Positions 26,167 to 34,565 of a stretch of 64,000 bases of DNA are shown here, piece by piece. Both the position numbers and the translations under genes were made by a program. This stretch comes from JBCCBV01 sp039033855. GTDB lineage: Bacteria; Planctomycetota; Phycisphaerae; Phycisphaerales; Phycisphaeraceae. Position 1 is the stretch's first letter, and each line of letters begins with the position of its first letter. The notes under the pieces were generated by a model. It worked only from the letters and a program-made list of their open reading frames with translations. It was not told where the DNA came from and did not search any database. The stretch is from positions 62,001 to 126,000 of the forward strand of contig JBCCBV010000001.1 of the NCBI GenBank assembly GCA_039033855.1, read 5' to 3'.

Positions 26167-26195
26167 TTGCGGCCGCCATCCGCCCCCGATACACT
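26167..26195 (+). promoter_or_regulatory. candidate rpsB-tsf promoter
   Basis: TTGCGG (26167-26172), 17-bp spacer, TACACT (26190-26195). A second candidate with TAGACT (26225-26230) lies 35 bp downstream. Either gives a leader of over 200 nt before rpsB. Confidence 0.45.
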
Positions 26196-26247
26196 CGCGC
26201 GTTCGCAAATTGGCCGGCGGAGCGTAGACTCCGTGGGTCGGGGTGTC

Positions 26248-26265
26248 GGCCGGTTTCGACCGGCC
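26248..26265 (+). promoter_or_regulatory. UUCG-tetraloop hairpin in the rpsB leader
   Basis: GGCCGGT-TTCG-ACCGGCC: a perfect 7-bp stem closed on a UUCG tetraloop, downstream of both promoter candidates and ~190 nt before the rpsB ATG. No T-tract follows. Ribosomal protein S2 is autoregulated through its leader in other bacteria; a similar role here is inference. Confidence 0.5.
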
Positions 26266-26458
26266 AAGGCCCCTTGCCGCTCGAACACGGGCGTTTTGTT
26301 GATCCGGCGCTGGCGATCGATCCAGCCCCCGGCAGCACCCGTGAACGAGCCGAACCGACCGACCGAACCGTTCGGCGGGCGGGCGTATCCGGGAGCCGAC
26401 CCAGGCCCGGCAAGCCCCGCTTGTCGTCGCCTTCGGCCCCGCTGGGAGTTGCTTTTCG

Positions 26459-27328
26459 ATGGCCTCGCTCGTCAAAGACCTCGTCGACGCCGGCATCCAT
26501 TTCGGACACCGCGCCACCCACTGGAACCCGAAGATGTCCCCGTACATCTTCGGCAAGCGCAACAAGATCCACATCATCGACGTCAAGCAGACCATCAAGG
26601 GCCTGCTCTTGGCGCGAAGCTTCCTCACCAAGACCGTCGCCGACGGCAAAGACGTGCTGTTTGTCGGCACCAAGCGACAGGCCCGCGGCGCCGTCGAACG
26701 CCACTCCCGCGACTGCGGCATGCACTATTGCTCCGAGCGTTGGCTCGGCGGCACGCTGACCAACTTCGCCACCATCCGCCAGCGCCTCAAGCGGCTCGAA
26801 GAACTTGAACGTATCGAAGAGTCGGGCGACATCGACAACTACTCCAAGAAGATGGAGTCGCAGCTCCGCCGCGAGAAGGCCAAGATCCTCCGCAACCTCG
26901 AAGGCATCCGCAACATGACCAAGCTGCCCGGAGCCTTGGTCGTGATCGACGTCGGCCACGAAACCAACGCCGTGAAGGAAGCCCGCAAGCTGGGCATCCC
27001 GACCGTCGCGCTCATCGACACCGACTCGGACCCCGACTTTGCCGACATCCCCATCCCCGGCAACGACGACGCGATGCGGTCCATCGACCTGATCGTGGGC
27101 TCGCTGGCCGCGGCCTGCAACGAGGGCAAGACCGCCCGCGCCCAGACCGCCAAGGCCGACGGGAACGACGCCGAAGGCGACAAGCCCCGCCGACGCAGCC
27201 GACGCGCCCAGTTCTCCGCCGACGCCCCTGCCCCGGCCGAAGAATCCGCCACCGAGGCTCCCGAAGCACCGGCCGCCACCGACGCCCCCGCCGAGGCCGC
27301 CGCCGGCAGCGCACAACCGACCGCGTAA
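26459..27328 (+). CDS. rpsB: 30S ribosomal protein S2
   Basis: 289 residues. Typical S2 start LVDAGIHFGHRATHWNPKMSPYIFGKRNKIHIIDVKQT, then RWLGGTLTNF, and LPGALVVIDVGHETNAVKEARKLGIPTVALIDTDSDPD. After the conserved core (~230 residues) comes a basic patch (RRRSRR) and a ~45-residue Ala/Pro/Glu tail not found in short S2 proteins; such tails occur in several phyla. ATG 26459 has GGGAG ten bases upstream. Followed by tsf, the standard pairing. Confidence 0.97.
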   Translation: MASLVKDLVDAGIHFGHRATHWNPKMSPYIFGKRNKIHIIDVKQTIKGLLLARSFLTKTVADGKDVLFVGTKRQARGAVERHSRDCGMHYCSERWLGGTLTNFATIRQRLKRLEELERIEESGDIDNYSKKMESQLRREKAKILRNLEGIRNMTKLPGALVVIDVGHETNAVKEARKLGIPTVALIDTDSDPDFADIPIPGNDDAMRSIDLIVGSLAAACNEGKTARAQTAKADGNDAEGDKPRRRSRRAQFSADAPAPAEESATEAPEAPAATDAPAEAAAGSAQPTA

Positions 27329-27382
27329 AACCGAGCTACGGCCCGGCCCGCGGATCGCAGATCGAACCGACCCCGTTTTACG
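27324..27382 (+). repeat. inverted repeat between rpsB and tsf
   Basis: CGTAAAAC (27324-27331, including the rpsB stop) is perfectly complementary to GTTTTACG (27375-27382), enclosing 43 nt with further GC pairing. It could be a processing or attenuation structure between the two genes. Confidence 0.4.
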
Positions 27383-27482
27383 GCAAGCCCGAGCGCCGTC
27401 GCATCCACGCGACCCCGTGCCCGAGCCCACCCATCCTGACCCCTGCCTCGCCCCACACCGCTAACCGCAACGGATTCTCGCC

Positions 27483-28295
27483 ATGCCCGCCACCATCTCC
27501 GCCAAAGATGTCGCCAAGCTCCGCCAAGCCTCCGGCCTGGGCATGATGGAGTGCAAGAAGGCCCTGACCGAAGCCGAGGGCGACTTCGACCGCGCCGCCG
27601 AGATCATCCGCACCAAATACAAGACCAAGATGGAAGGCCGCTCCGACCGCGAGTCGACCGAGGGCCGTGTCGCCATCGCCGTCGCCGACGACCGCACCAA
27701 GGGCGCCATCGTCCAGATCAACACCGAGACCGACTTCACCGCCAACAACGATAAGTTCGTCGACATGGCCCAAAAAGTCGCCGACCTCGCCCTCCAGGCC
27801 GACCCCGGCCAGGCCCAGACCACCGACGCCATCTCCGCCGTCATCGACGAGGTCAAGCTCGTCACCCAGGAGAACATCCAGTTCGGCCAGGGCCAAGTGT
27901 TCGGCGGGCCGGGCAAAAAGGTCGGCTCCTACGCCCACTTCACCGGGCGCACCGGCGTGCTGATCGAAGTCGACGGCGACTGCCCCGAAGACACCCTCAA
28001 AGACCTGTGCATGCACGTCTCGGCCATCGTCCCCGCCCCGCTGGGCGTCACCGAAGACGACATCCCCGCCGAGACCCTCGAAGCCGAAAAGAAGATCGCC
28101 AAGCAAGAGGCCATCGAGTCCGGCAAGCCCGAAGAGATCGCCGAAAAGATGGTCAACGGCAAGATGCGCAAGTACCTCGACTCGGTCGCCCTGCTCCGCC
28201 AGCCGTTCGTTAAAGACGACAAGAAGCAGATCAAAGACATCCTGCCCGCCGGCGCCACGATCACCCGCTTCGTCAAGTATCAGATCGGCGGCTGA
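27483..28295 (+). CDS. tsf: elongation factor Ts
   Basis: 270 residues; nucleotide exchange factor of EF-Tu. N-terminal UBA-like domain (DVAKLRQASGLGMMECKKALTEAEGDFDRAAEIIR), then the EF-Tu contact motif TDF in INTETDFTANNDKF, then the dimerisation-type core ending RYVKY-like (TRFVKYQIGG). Length fits family members with one and a half core subdomains. No Shine-Dalgarno beyond a weak GGA. 154 bp after rpsB. pyrH and frr, often next in other genomes, are absent. Confidence 0.96.
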   Translation: MPATISAKDVAKLRQASGLGMMECKKALTEAEGDFDRAAEIIRTKYKTKMEGRSDRESTEGRVAIAVADDRTKGAIVQINTETDFTANNDKFVDMAQKVADLALQADPGQAQTTDAISAVIDEVKLVTQENIQFGQGQVFGGPGKKVGSYAHFTGRTGVLIEVDGDCPEDTLKDLCMHVSAIVPAPLGVTEDDIPAETLEAEKKIAKQEAIESGKPEEIAEKMVNGKMRKYLDSVALLRQPFVKDDKKQIKDILPAGATITRFVKYQIGG

Positions 28296-28305
28296 GCGGC
28301 CGTCC

Positions 28306-28326
28306 AAGCTGAGCCCATCTCGGCTT
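28306..28326 (+). terminator. hairpin after tsf, terminator-like
   Basis: AAGCTGAG pairs with CTCGGCTT (8 bp with one G-T) around a 5-nt loop, 10 nt after the tsf stop. A second pairing GGCGGCT/AGCCGCC (28287-28293 with 28338-28344) can enclose it. No T-tract. Confidence 0.45.
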
Positions 28327-28393
28327 GCGCCATCCCAAGCCGCCTGCCGTGTGTCACGGCCACTGCCCCCCTCGCATTGGGCATAGATCGACG

Positions 28394-28399
28394 TACAGT
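28394..28399 (+). promoter_or_regulatory. -10 element 6 nt before the start codon (leaderless)
   Basis: TACAGT ends 6 nt before ATG 28406, so transcription would begin at or beside the A of the start codon. No Shine-Dalgarno sequence is present. Confidence 0.5.
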
Positions 28400-28405
28400 T
28401 CAAGC

Positions 28406-29383
28406 ATGAGCTGCGCCCGGATACCTCGGCAACGATTCTGTATTGCCGTCTTGACGGGATTAATACTCCTGCTCGGCTGCCCCGCGGCAACCGTCGCCGC
28501 CCAGCCCCAGGCGGACGCCCCTGCGGCAAAACAAAACCAAGCCGCCCTGCGTGAACTAGCCGGGCGATGGGCCCAAACCCTCACCTTCACCAACGCTCCG
28601 GACAGCCGTTTCGAGCGCTGCCGTGTCGGCATGACCGTCCGCGTCGATGTGCCCCAACTCGGCAAGGTCGATTTCACCCTGACCGCCGAAGCCGAACGCC
28701 GGGGCGAGGCCCGCATGGAAGTACGGCTGGCCGACGGCCGGCTGTTCATGCTCGCCGACCGCGAACGCGTCGTATGGGTCGAGCCGCAATCCGGCCAACT
28801 CCGATGGACGCCGGGCTCTTTCGAGCTGTTCGCCCGTGTCAGCCAAGACGGAGAGTCGGCCGACGTGGGCTTCCTGCTCCAGGCCAAGGACGAGCAAGCC
28901 CCGCCCCAAGCGTCGGTCGAGTTCCGCATCGGCGACCTGCTCCGCGCGCAGGCCGCGCAGGGCCAGCGCATCCAACAACTCGGCGACGGCTCGCTGGCGA
29001 TCACCACCAGCAACGGCGCGTCCCAATTGGTCTTCGTCAAGGCGCCCGACCTCGCGGGCGACCGAGCCCCGCTCGCCCCGGTGCACGGCATGCGCTACGG
29101 CTCCGCCGCGCCAGCAGACGACCCCGAAGACGACCCCAGAGCCGAACCCGCCATGACGCTCGGCTTCGCGCCCATGGCGGACCCGCAACAAGTCGCCAAC
29201 ACCCAGCTAGCGCTCGCCGCCGCGGACCGGCTCAACCTGACCGTCCGCCGGGCCGGCCGACTGAACCTCATGCTCGAACTGCGCCGCCTGCTCGGCGCTT
29301 CGTGGTCCGACCGCGGAGCCGAAGCGTCGCAACAACTCGACGCAGCGCTCCGCCCGGTGCCGCCCGAAGACGACCCCGCCTAA
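28406..29383 (+). CDS. exported protein or lipoprotein, unknown function
   Basis: 325 residues. The N-terminus is basic, then hydrophobic (FCIAVLTGLILLLGC). The LLGC could be a lipobox, or signal peptidase I could cut after VAA a few residues later. The mature part has a helical start (ALRELAGRWAQTL) and a beta-rich middle that reads like an outer-membrane lipoprotein carrier fold (VRVDVPQLGKVDFTLTAEAERRGEARMEVRLADGRLFMLADRERVVWVEP), but I see no diagnostic motif. The C-terminal third is helical and charged. ATG 28406 fits the -10 hexamer six bases upstream. No partner gene on this strand. Confidence 0.65.
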   Translation: MSCARIPRQRFCIAVLTGLILLLGCPAATVAAQPQADAPAAKQNQAALRELAGRWAQTLTFTNAPDSRFERCRVGMTVRVDVPQLGKVDFTLTAEAERRGEARMEVRLADGRLFMLADRERVVWVEPQSGQLRWTPGSFELFARVSQDGESADVGFLLQAKDEQAPPQASVEFRIGDLLRAQAAQGQRIQQLGDGSLAITTSNGASQLVFVKAPDLAGDRAPLAPVHGMRYGSAAPADDPEDDPRAEPAMTLGFAPMADPQQVANTQLALAAADRLNLTVRRAGRLNLMLELRRLLGASWSDRGAEASQQLDAALRPVPPEDDPA

Positions 29384-29450
29384 CCGCGCATCGGACAGAA
29401 CCCACCAGAAGCCGGTCTGGTGCTGATGCGCTCGGCTGTCTCGTCCGGGC

Positions 29451-29831
29451 TCACTTCAAGAACTGGATCGACAGCGGGTACTTCCACTGCTCGCCGTTGT
29501 TGGCCTTGATGCCCGCGATGATCGAAAACACCACCGTGGCCAGGCCAACCGCCATTAGCATGAAAATGCCGATGATCACAAGCGTCAGGATCGCCGACAC
29601 CACGCCGTAGATCAGCGCCGACAGAATCCAGTTAACCGCGGCTTTGCCGTGGGCGTCGAGCTCGGGCAGTTCTTCTTTCTTGAGCTGCCAGATCACGATC
29701 GGCGCCACAAGCCCGGCCATCGGGATCACAAAGCCCGCCAACATCGACAGGTGCAAGAACATGCCCCACTGGCGCGTGTCCTTTTCCAGGGTTGCGGGGG
29801 ACGAACTCTCGGCAGCGGCTTCGTTTTCCAT
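29451..29831 (-). CDS. DUF4870-type small membrane protein
   Basis: 126 residues. An acidic N-terminus is followed by RQWGMFLHLSMLAGFVIPMAGLVAPIVIWQLKKEELPELDAHGKAAVNW, the pattern of DUF4870 (helix, short charged loop with a D.HGK..NW motif, then two helices). A hydrophobic hairpin follows (~75-112). Function unknown; family members are widespread small membrane proteins. ATG 29831 has AGAGGG upstream. Divergent from ilvE. Confidence 0.8.
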   Translation of the reverse strand: MENEAAAESSSPATLEKDTRQWGMFLHLSMLAGFVIPMAGLVAPIVIWQLKKEELPELDAHGKAAVNWILSALIYGVVSAILTLVIIGIFMLMAVGLATVVFSIIAGIKANNGEQWKYPLSIQFLK

Positions 29832-30002
29832 GGCGGACGCCCTCTTTGCGGGATGATGCGACGCAAGGCCCAAGGCGGACCTCTCTCCTACCCAACATAA
29901 CGCTTCCCCAAACCCGGGCGCACCGCCCGGCCGGCCACCGCCCCGCCCGGAGCCCTCCCCAAGCCCTGCCTCAACTCCTGTTGAAGCCTGCGCCCCGCCC
30001 GC

Positions 30003-30031
30003 TTCGGCCGTGTCCGGACCACCGGTATACT
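30003..30031 (+). promoter_or_regulatory. candidate ilvE promoter
   Basis: TTCGGC (30003-30008), 17-bp spacer, TATACT (30026-30031). It predicts a ~25-nt leader containing the AAGGA that precedes the GTG start. Confidence 0.5.
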
Positions 30032-30061
30032 GCTCGATTCCCCTCGCCGAAGGACTTGCTC

Positions 30062-31012
30062 GTGCCCGCCCCGCAGACCCCCACGCCCACGGCGCCGTCC
30101 GCCGCCGACGCCGCCCACCCCCCCGAACAGCCCTTGATCCCCCCCGGCCAGGTCTGGATCAACGGCAAGCTGGTCGATTCGACCGAGGCCGCGATCTCCG
30201 TCTTCGACCACGGCCTGCTCTACGGCGACGGCGTCTTCGAGGGCATCCGCGCTTACCAAGGCCGGGTGTTCAAGCTGGGGGCGCACCTCAAACGCCTCGA
30301 AGAGTCGGCCCGGGCCATCCGCCTGGACCTGCCGTACACCCTCGACCAGCTCGCCGCCGCCTGTCGGCAGACGCTCGAGGTCAACGGCCTGCACGACGGC
30401 TACATCCGTCTGGTGCTGACCCGCGGCGCCGGCGCCCTTGGCATCCACCCCTTCACCTGCCGGTGCGCCTCGGCGTTCATCATCGCCACCGAGGTCCGCC
30501 TGTACCCGCAAGCGCTCTACGACAACGGTCTGGCCATCATCACCGCCTCGACCATCCGCAACCACCCCGCGGCGCTTTCGCCCCGCATCAAGAGCCTGAA
30601 CTACCTCAACAACATCCTGGCCAAGATCGAGGCCATCGACGCCGGCGTGCTCGAAGCCGTCATGCTCAACCACCAGGGCTACGTGGCCGAGTGCACCGCC
30701 GACAACCTGCTGTTGGTCAAAGACGGCGTGGTGACCACCCCGCCCACCCACGCCGGCGCGCTCGAAGGCGTCACCGCCACCACGGTCCTCGCCCTCGCCA
30801 AAGACCTGGGCATCCCCACCGCCCGGCAAGACCTCACCCGACACGACCTCTACACCGCCGACGAAATGTTCCTGACCGGCACCGCGGCCGAGGTCATCGG
30901 CGTCACCGAAATCGACAAACGCCCAGTCGGCGACGGCCAGGTCGGGCCCATCACCAAACGCCTGCTGTCCGCCTTCCGCGACATGATCGCCCAAGGTGCA
31001 CCTGAAGATTGA
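30062..31012 (+). CDS. ilvE: branched-chain amino acid aminotransferase
   Basis: 316-residue class IV PLP aminotransferase for the last step of Leu, Ile and Val synthesis. Typical start VWINGKLVDSTEAAISVFDHGLLYGDGVFEGIRAY, then RLVLTRGAGALG, catalytic Lys in SPRIKSLNYLNNILAKIEA, then EAVMLNHQGYVAECTADNLLLV and EMFLTGTAAEVIGVTEID. The short ~25-residue Pro/Ala leader before the domain is unusual but follows a GTG with a good AAGGA site. D-amino-acid aminotransferase relatives share motifs, but the length and the LNYLNN context favour IlvE. Confidence 0.9.
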   Translation: MPAPQTPTPTAPSAADAAHPPEQPLIPPGQVWINGKLVDSTEAAISVFDHGLLYGDGVFEGIRAYQGRVFKLGAHLKRLEESARAIRLDLPYTLDQLAAACRQTLEVNGLHDGYIRLVLTRGAGALGIHPFTCRCASAFIIATEVRLYPQALYDNGLAIITASTIRNHPAALSPRIKSLNYLNNILAKIEAIDAGVLEAVMLNHQGYVAECTADNLLLVKDGVVTTPPTHAGALEGVTATTVLALAKDLGIPTARQDLTRHDLYTADEMFLTGTAAEVIGVTEIDKRPVGDGQVGPITKRLLSAFRDMIAQGAPED

Positions 31013-31055
31013 GCCTGCATCGCCAATCCCTGCCGTGCTCGGCGGCCCGCCCCGC

Positions 31056-31061
31056 TAGCAT
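31056..31061 (+). promoter_or_regulatory. -10 element of truD (leaderless)
   Basis: TAGCAT ends 6 nt before ATG 31068 with no Shine-Dalgarno between. No clear -35. Confidence 0.5.
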
Positions 31062-31067
31062 CGCGCC

Positions 31068-32450
31068 ATGAACGCCACCGACGGCCTGCCTTACGCCACC
31101 CCCGACCTGCCGGGCATCGGCGGCCAGCTCAAACAACGGCCCGAAGACTTCCTCGTCGACGAGCAGCCGCTCTACGAGCCCTGCGGCCAGGGCGAGCACC
31201 TCTATCTCTACGTCGAAAAACGCCTGCTCACCACGCACGAGCTGATCCGCCGCATCGGCAAGGCATTCCGCGTGAAGCGCACCGACGTCGGCGTGGCCGG
31301 CCTGAAAGACAAGCACGCCGTCACCCGCCAGCACGTTTCGGTGCACATGCCCGGGTTCGACAAGCGCGCCGCCTCGCAGGGCGTCGAGCGCTTGCAGAAG
31401 TCCGACCGCGTGGCCGTGCTCTGGGCCGAGGCCCACACCAACAAGCTCCGGCGGGGCCACCACGGCGGCAACCGCTTCACCCTGGCCGTCCGCGGGGTCG
31501 ACGCCGGCTCGGCCGTCCGCGCCAAGCGTGTCCTCGACATCCTGACCAGGACCGGCTTCCCCAACTACGTCGGCGACCAACGCTTCGGCTATCGGCAGAA
31601 CTCGCACGAGGTCGGCGCCATGATGCTCCGCGGCGATTACGACGCCGTCGTGCATGAGCTCATGCTCAAACACCACCCGACCGACTCGCCGCAGATCACC
31701 AAAGCGCGCGAAGCACTGCTGAAAGACGACTACGCCAATGCGCTGCGCCTGTGGCCGCAAGCCCTGCGCTACGACCGGCAGGCCCTCGACGCCATGCGCA
31801 AGGGCAAGACCGGCCGGGCCGTGCTCAACGCACTCGACGTCAACCAGCGGCGCATGCTCTCCTCGGCCTGGCAGTCGGCGGCGTTCAACCGCGTGCTCGC
31901 CGAGCGCGTGGCCGAAGGGTCGTGGGCCAGGCTCCTGCTCGGAGACGTCGCCTGGAAACACGCCAACCGCGCGCTGTTCGAAGCCGACGCCGACGCCATC
32001 GCAACCGACAACGCGCCCGGCGGGCGCGTCGAGCAGATCGAGGTCTCACCCTCCGGGCCGCTCTGGGGCGCCGACATGCCCCGCGCCACCGACCACCCGG
32101 GCGACATCGAACTCCAGGCCTTAGCGGAGTCCGGACTGACCGAAGCCCAGCTCTCCGGCCCGGACGACGCGCCGTCCGGCGTCGCCGTCGAAGGACTGCG
32201 CCGACCCCTGCGCGAACCGATCCTCGACCCCGACCTGTCCGCCGGCGCCGACGACCACGGCCCGTTCGTCAAGGTCTCATTCACCCTCCGACGCGGCGCC
32301 TACGCCACCATGGTGATGCGCGAAATCATGAAGCCGTCCGCCCCCAACGCGAACGAACGCCCAGCCTCCACCGCTTCCGCAGAATCACCGCCGCACAAGC
32401 AGTCCGAAACCGTGCCCGCGACCGAAACCGAATCCGAACCACGGCCCTAA
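31068..32450 (+). CDS. truD: tRNA pseudouridine synthase D
   Basis: 460 residues; forms pseudouridine 13 in tRNA-Glu. Family motifs in order: GGQLKQRPEDFLVDEQPLY, catalytic Asp in GLKDKHAVTRQHVSV, GGNRFTLAVRGVD, the long TruD insertion domain with FPNYVGDQRFGYRQNSHEVGAMMLRGDY, and a C-terminal catalytic-domain return ending SFTLRRGAYATMVMREIMKP. About 40 residues of low-complexity tail follow. Its TAA overlaps the TAG of the convergent deoxyhypusine-synthase-like gene by two bases (32447-32450). Confidence 0.93.
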   Translation: MNATDGLPYATPDLPGIGGQLKQRPEDFLVDEQPLYEPCGQGEHLYLYVEKRLLTTHELIRRIGKAFRVKRTDVGVAGLKDKHAVTRQHVSVHMPGFDKRAASQGVERLQKSDRVAVLWAEAHTNKLRRGHHGGNRFTLAVRGVDAGSAVRAKRVLDILTRTGFPNYVGDQRFGYRQNSHEVGAMMLRGDYDAVVHELMLKHHPTDSPQITKAREALLKDDYANALRLWPQALRYDRQALDAMRKGKTGRAVLNALDVNQRRMLSSAWQSAAFNRVLAERVAEGSWARLLLGDVAWKHANRALFEADADAIATDNAPGGRVEQIEVSPSGPLWGADMPRATDHPGDIELQALAESGLTEAQLSGPDDAPSGVAVEGLRRPLREPILDPDLSAGADDHGPFVKVSFTLRRGAYATMVMREIMKPSAPNANERPASTASAESPPHKQSETVPATETESEPRP

Positions 32451-33484
32451 TCGCCGAGCACGTACGCAAACACCAACGGCGCCACGATCGTCGCGTCCGA
32501 CTGAATCATGAACTTCGGCGTTTCGACATCGAGCTTGCCCCAGGTGATCTTTTCGTTCGGCACCGCCCCGCTGTACCCGCCGTAGCTGGTCACCGCGTCG
32601 CTGATCTGACAGAAGTAGCTCCACATCGGCGTGTCGTGCCACTTCAAATCCTGTCGCATCATCGGCACCACGCAGATCGGGAAGTCGCCCGCGATACCCC
32701 CGCCGATCTGAAAGAACCCCACCCCCGCCCCCGGAAGATGCTTCACAACCGCACCTTCCGCGGGCTCGTCACGCTTGCCCTGCTCCGGCAGGCCGCACGC
32801 CGTGCGATACCACCGCGCCAGGTGCGCCAACTGCTCGGTCCCGGTGCGCAGCGCGTGGTGGTTAAACACGCCGGCCTCCATCGCCCACGCGGTGAAGATG
32901 TTGCCGATCGTCGAGTCTTCCCACCCCGGCGTGTAAATCGGGATGCCCATCTCTTTCGCCGCGAACACCCACGAATCTTCCGCAGGCAGTTGAAAATGCT
33001 CGGCCAGGTCCGGCTGATCGAGCACCTCGTAAAAGAACTCGAAGGGAAAGAAACGCTCCTCGCTTTCGAGGGCCCGCTTCCACACCGCCCGCAGACGGCC
33101 TTCAACATGGCGCATCACCGTTTCGGGGATGGCCGTGTCGGTCACCCGGTTCATGCCCCGCTCGGCCAGCCGGGCCTCGTCCTGAGCCGACAGCGCCCGC
33201 CAGTCGGGCAGGGGCTCGTACTCGTTTCCCGCCAAGAGCGTGAACAGGTCCTCTTCCAGGTTCGCCCCCGTACAACAAATCCCGTGCACCTTGCCGGCCC
33301 GGATCATGCGCGAAAGGATCCGCCCCACCCGGGCCGTGCTCATCGCCCCGGCGAGCGTCACGAACATCTTCCCGCCCGCATCTACATGAGCTTCGTACGC
33401 CCGCGCCGCCGCCACGGTTTCGCGTGCGTTGTAGTGCAGGTAGTGGTGGTCGAGGAACCCGCGCACCGCCCCGGAGCCCGGCAC
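32447..33484 (-). CDS. deoxyhypusine-synthase-like protein
   Basis: 345 residues from GTG 33484. NAD-dependent aminobutyl-transferase fold: DHHYLHYNARETVAAARAYEAHV, GGKMFVTLAGAMSTARVGRILSRMIRAGKVH, CTGANLEEDLF, then PGWEDSTIGNIFTAWAM, GGGIAGDFPICVVPMM and the catalytic-lysine motif NEKITWGKLD. Bacteria lack eIF5A, so the substrate is not hypusine on that protein; plant homospermidine synthase arose from this family, and a polyamine role is a reasonable guess. Start uncertain: a strong AAGGAGG lies at about 33500-33510, with only an ATC four bases after it; the frame stays open to 33610. Upstream, dapB lies on the same strand. Confidence 0.85.
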   Translation of the reverse strand: MPGSGAVRGFLDHHYLHYNARETVAAARAYEAHVDAGGKMFVTLAGAMSTARVGRILSRMIRAGKVHGICCTGANLEEDLFTLLAGNEYEPLPDWRALSAQDEARLAERGMNRVTDTAIPETVMRHVEGRLRAVWKRALESEERFFPFEFFYEVLDQPDLAEHFQLPAEDSWVFAAKEMGIPIYTPGWEDSTIGNIFTAWAMEAGVFNHHALRTGTEQLAHLARWYRTACGLPEQGKRDEPAEGAVVKHLPGAGVGFFQIGGGIAGDFPICVVPMMRQDLKWHDTPMWSYFCQISDAVTSYGGYSGAVPNEKITWGKLDVETPKFMIQSDATIVAPLVFAYVLGD

Positions 33485-33630
33485 GAACGCCGCGGCGATC
33501 GATCCTCCTTCTGTTCTTCCCGATCGCGTCAAGGCCAATCCCTCATTTCCTGTTCGTATGCCATGGGTTTCCAACACGAAACCGCGAGCCCGGCACCCCG
33601 CCTGCTGCAACGCCTGGGTCGGGCAACGGG

Positions 33631-34425
33631 CTAGTCGATCCCGAGCACCTGCGCCATCTCGTAACGCCCCGCCGGCTTACCCGCCAGCCACTTGGCCGCC
33701 CGCAACGCGCCCACTACGTAGCTGTCACGGCTGGTCGCTTGGTGCCTGACTTCGAGTCTTTCCCCAACGCCGCCCAGCGTCAGCGTGTGCTCGCCCGGCG
33801 TGTCGCCGAACCGCTGGCTCTGGATCGTCAACTGCCCGGGCTTGCGCAGGTCGTCCCCTTGCCGATCCACCTGTACGTCCCGGTCGAAATCGCGCCCCGA
33901 CGCCGCGCACACCCGGCGGGCAAGCTCCAGGGCCGTGCCCGAAGGCGCATCGCGCTTGAACCGGTGGTGAGCCTCGACGATCTCCGGGTCGTAGCCGTCG
34001 CCCAGCAACCGCGTCGCCTGCTCCGCCAAAGCGAACAGCACCTGCACCACCGCGCTGAAGTTCGACGCCCACAGCACCGGCACATCCGCCGCGGCCTCGT
34101 CGAGCAAACCGCGCTGAGCGTCCGACAACCCGGTGGTGCCGCAGACCCACGCCAGGCCGTGCTCGCGCGCCAGCCCACACGCCTGGGCCATGGCGTCCGG
34201 CTGGGCAAAGTCCACCAGCACGTCCGCGGCCACGCCGTCGGGCCAAGCGCTCGCCAACAACGGCCCCGAGCCGTCCGCACCCCTGTCCGCGGCCCCGCCC
34301 GGGCGCACCAGCCCCAGCACCGGGTCGAGACCCGGGTCCTCGGCTCCGAGCGCCAAGCACCGCGCGCCCATCCGGCCCCGGGCGCCCAGCACCGCCATCC
34401 GCACCGTAGATACAACCTCAGCCAA
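33631..34425 (-). CDS. dapB: 4-hydroxy-tetrahydrodipicolinate reductase
   Basis: 264 residues; NAD(P)H-dependent step of the lysine and meso-diaminopimelate pathway. N-terminal Rossmann motif MAVLGARGRMG, then VDFAQPDA, CGTTGLSDAQ, ASNFSAVVQVLFALAEQATRLL, and the substrate motif EAHHRFKRDAPSGTALELA. The C-terminus VGALRAAKWLAGKPAGRYEMAQVLG is typical. The start is TTG 34425 because AGGAG lies 8 nt upstream; ATG 34398 is the alternative and would begin directly at the Rossmann strand. Divergent from the TPR-kdsB pair. Confidence 0.94.
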   Translation of the reverse strand: MAEVVSTVRMAVLGARGRMGARCLALGAEDPGLDPVLGLVRPGGAADRGADGSGPLLASAWPDGVAADVLVDFAQPDAMAQACGLAREHGLAWVCGTTGLSDAQRGLLDEAAADVPVLWASNFSAVVQVLFALAEQATRLLGDGYDPEIVEAHHRFKRDAPSGTALELARRVCAASGRDFDRDVQVDRQGDDLRKPGQLTIQSQRFGDTPGEHTLTLGGVGERLEVRHQATSRDSYVVGALRAAKWLAGKPAGRYEMAQVLGID

Positions 34426-34565
34426 ACCAAACGCTCCTAGTAGAACCCGCGGGTCGCTGCCCTGCCCAACCCCGGCCGCCCGTGTCGTAGACTACGGTTC
34501 CCCGCCGCGTCCGTGGCCCCACGAGGCCGCGCGGGCGGACCGACCCTTGCCGGAGCGTGCATCGC

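Larger units (their letters stand above)
26114..26458. other. 345-bp gap: rpsB promoter and leader
   Basis: Holds two promoter candidates (26167-26195 and TTCGCA-17-TAGACT at 26202-26230), a UUCG hairpin at 26248-26265 and an interrupted stem just after the WecA-type gene (26148-26171). No credible ORF. Confidence 0.55.
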
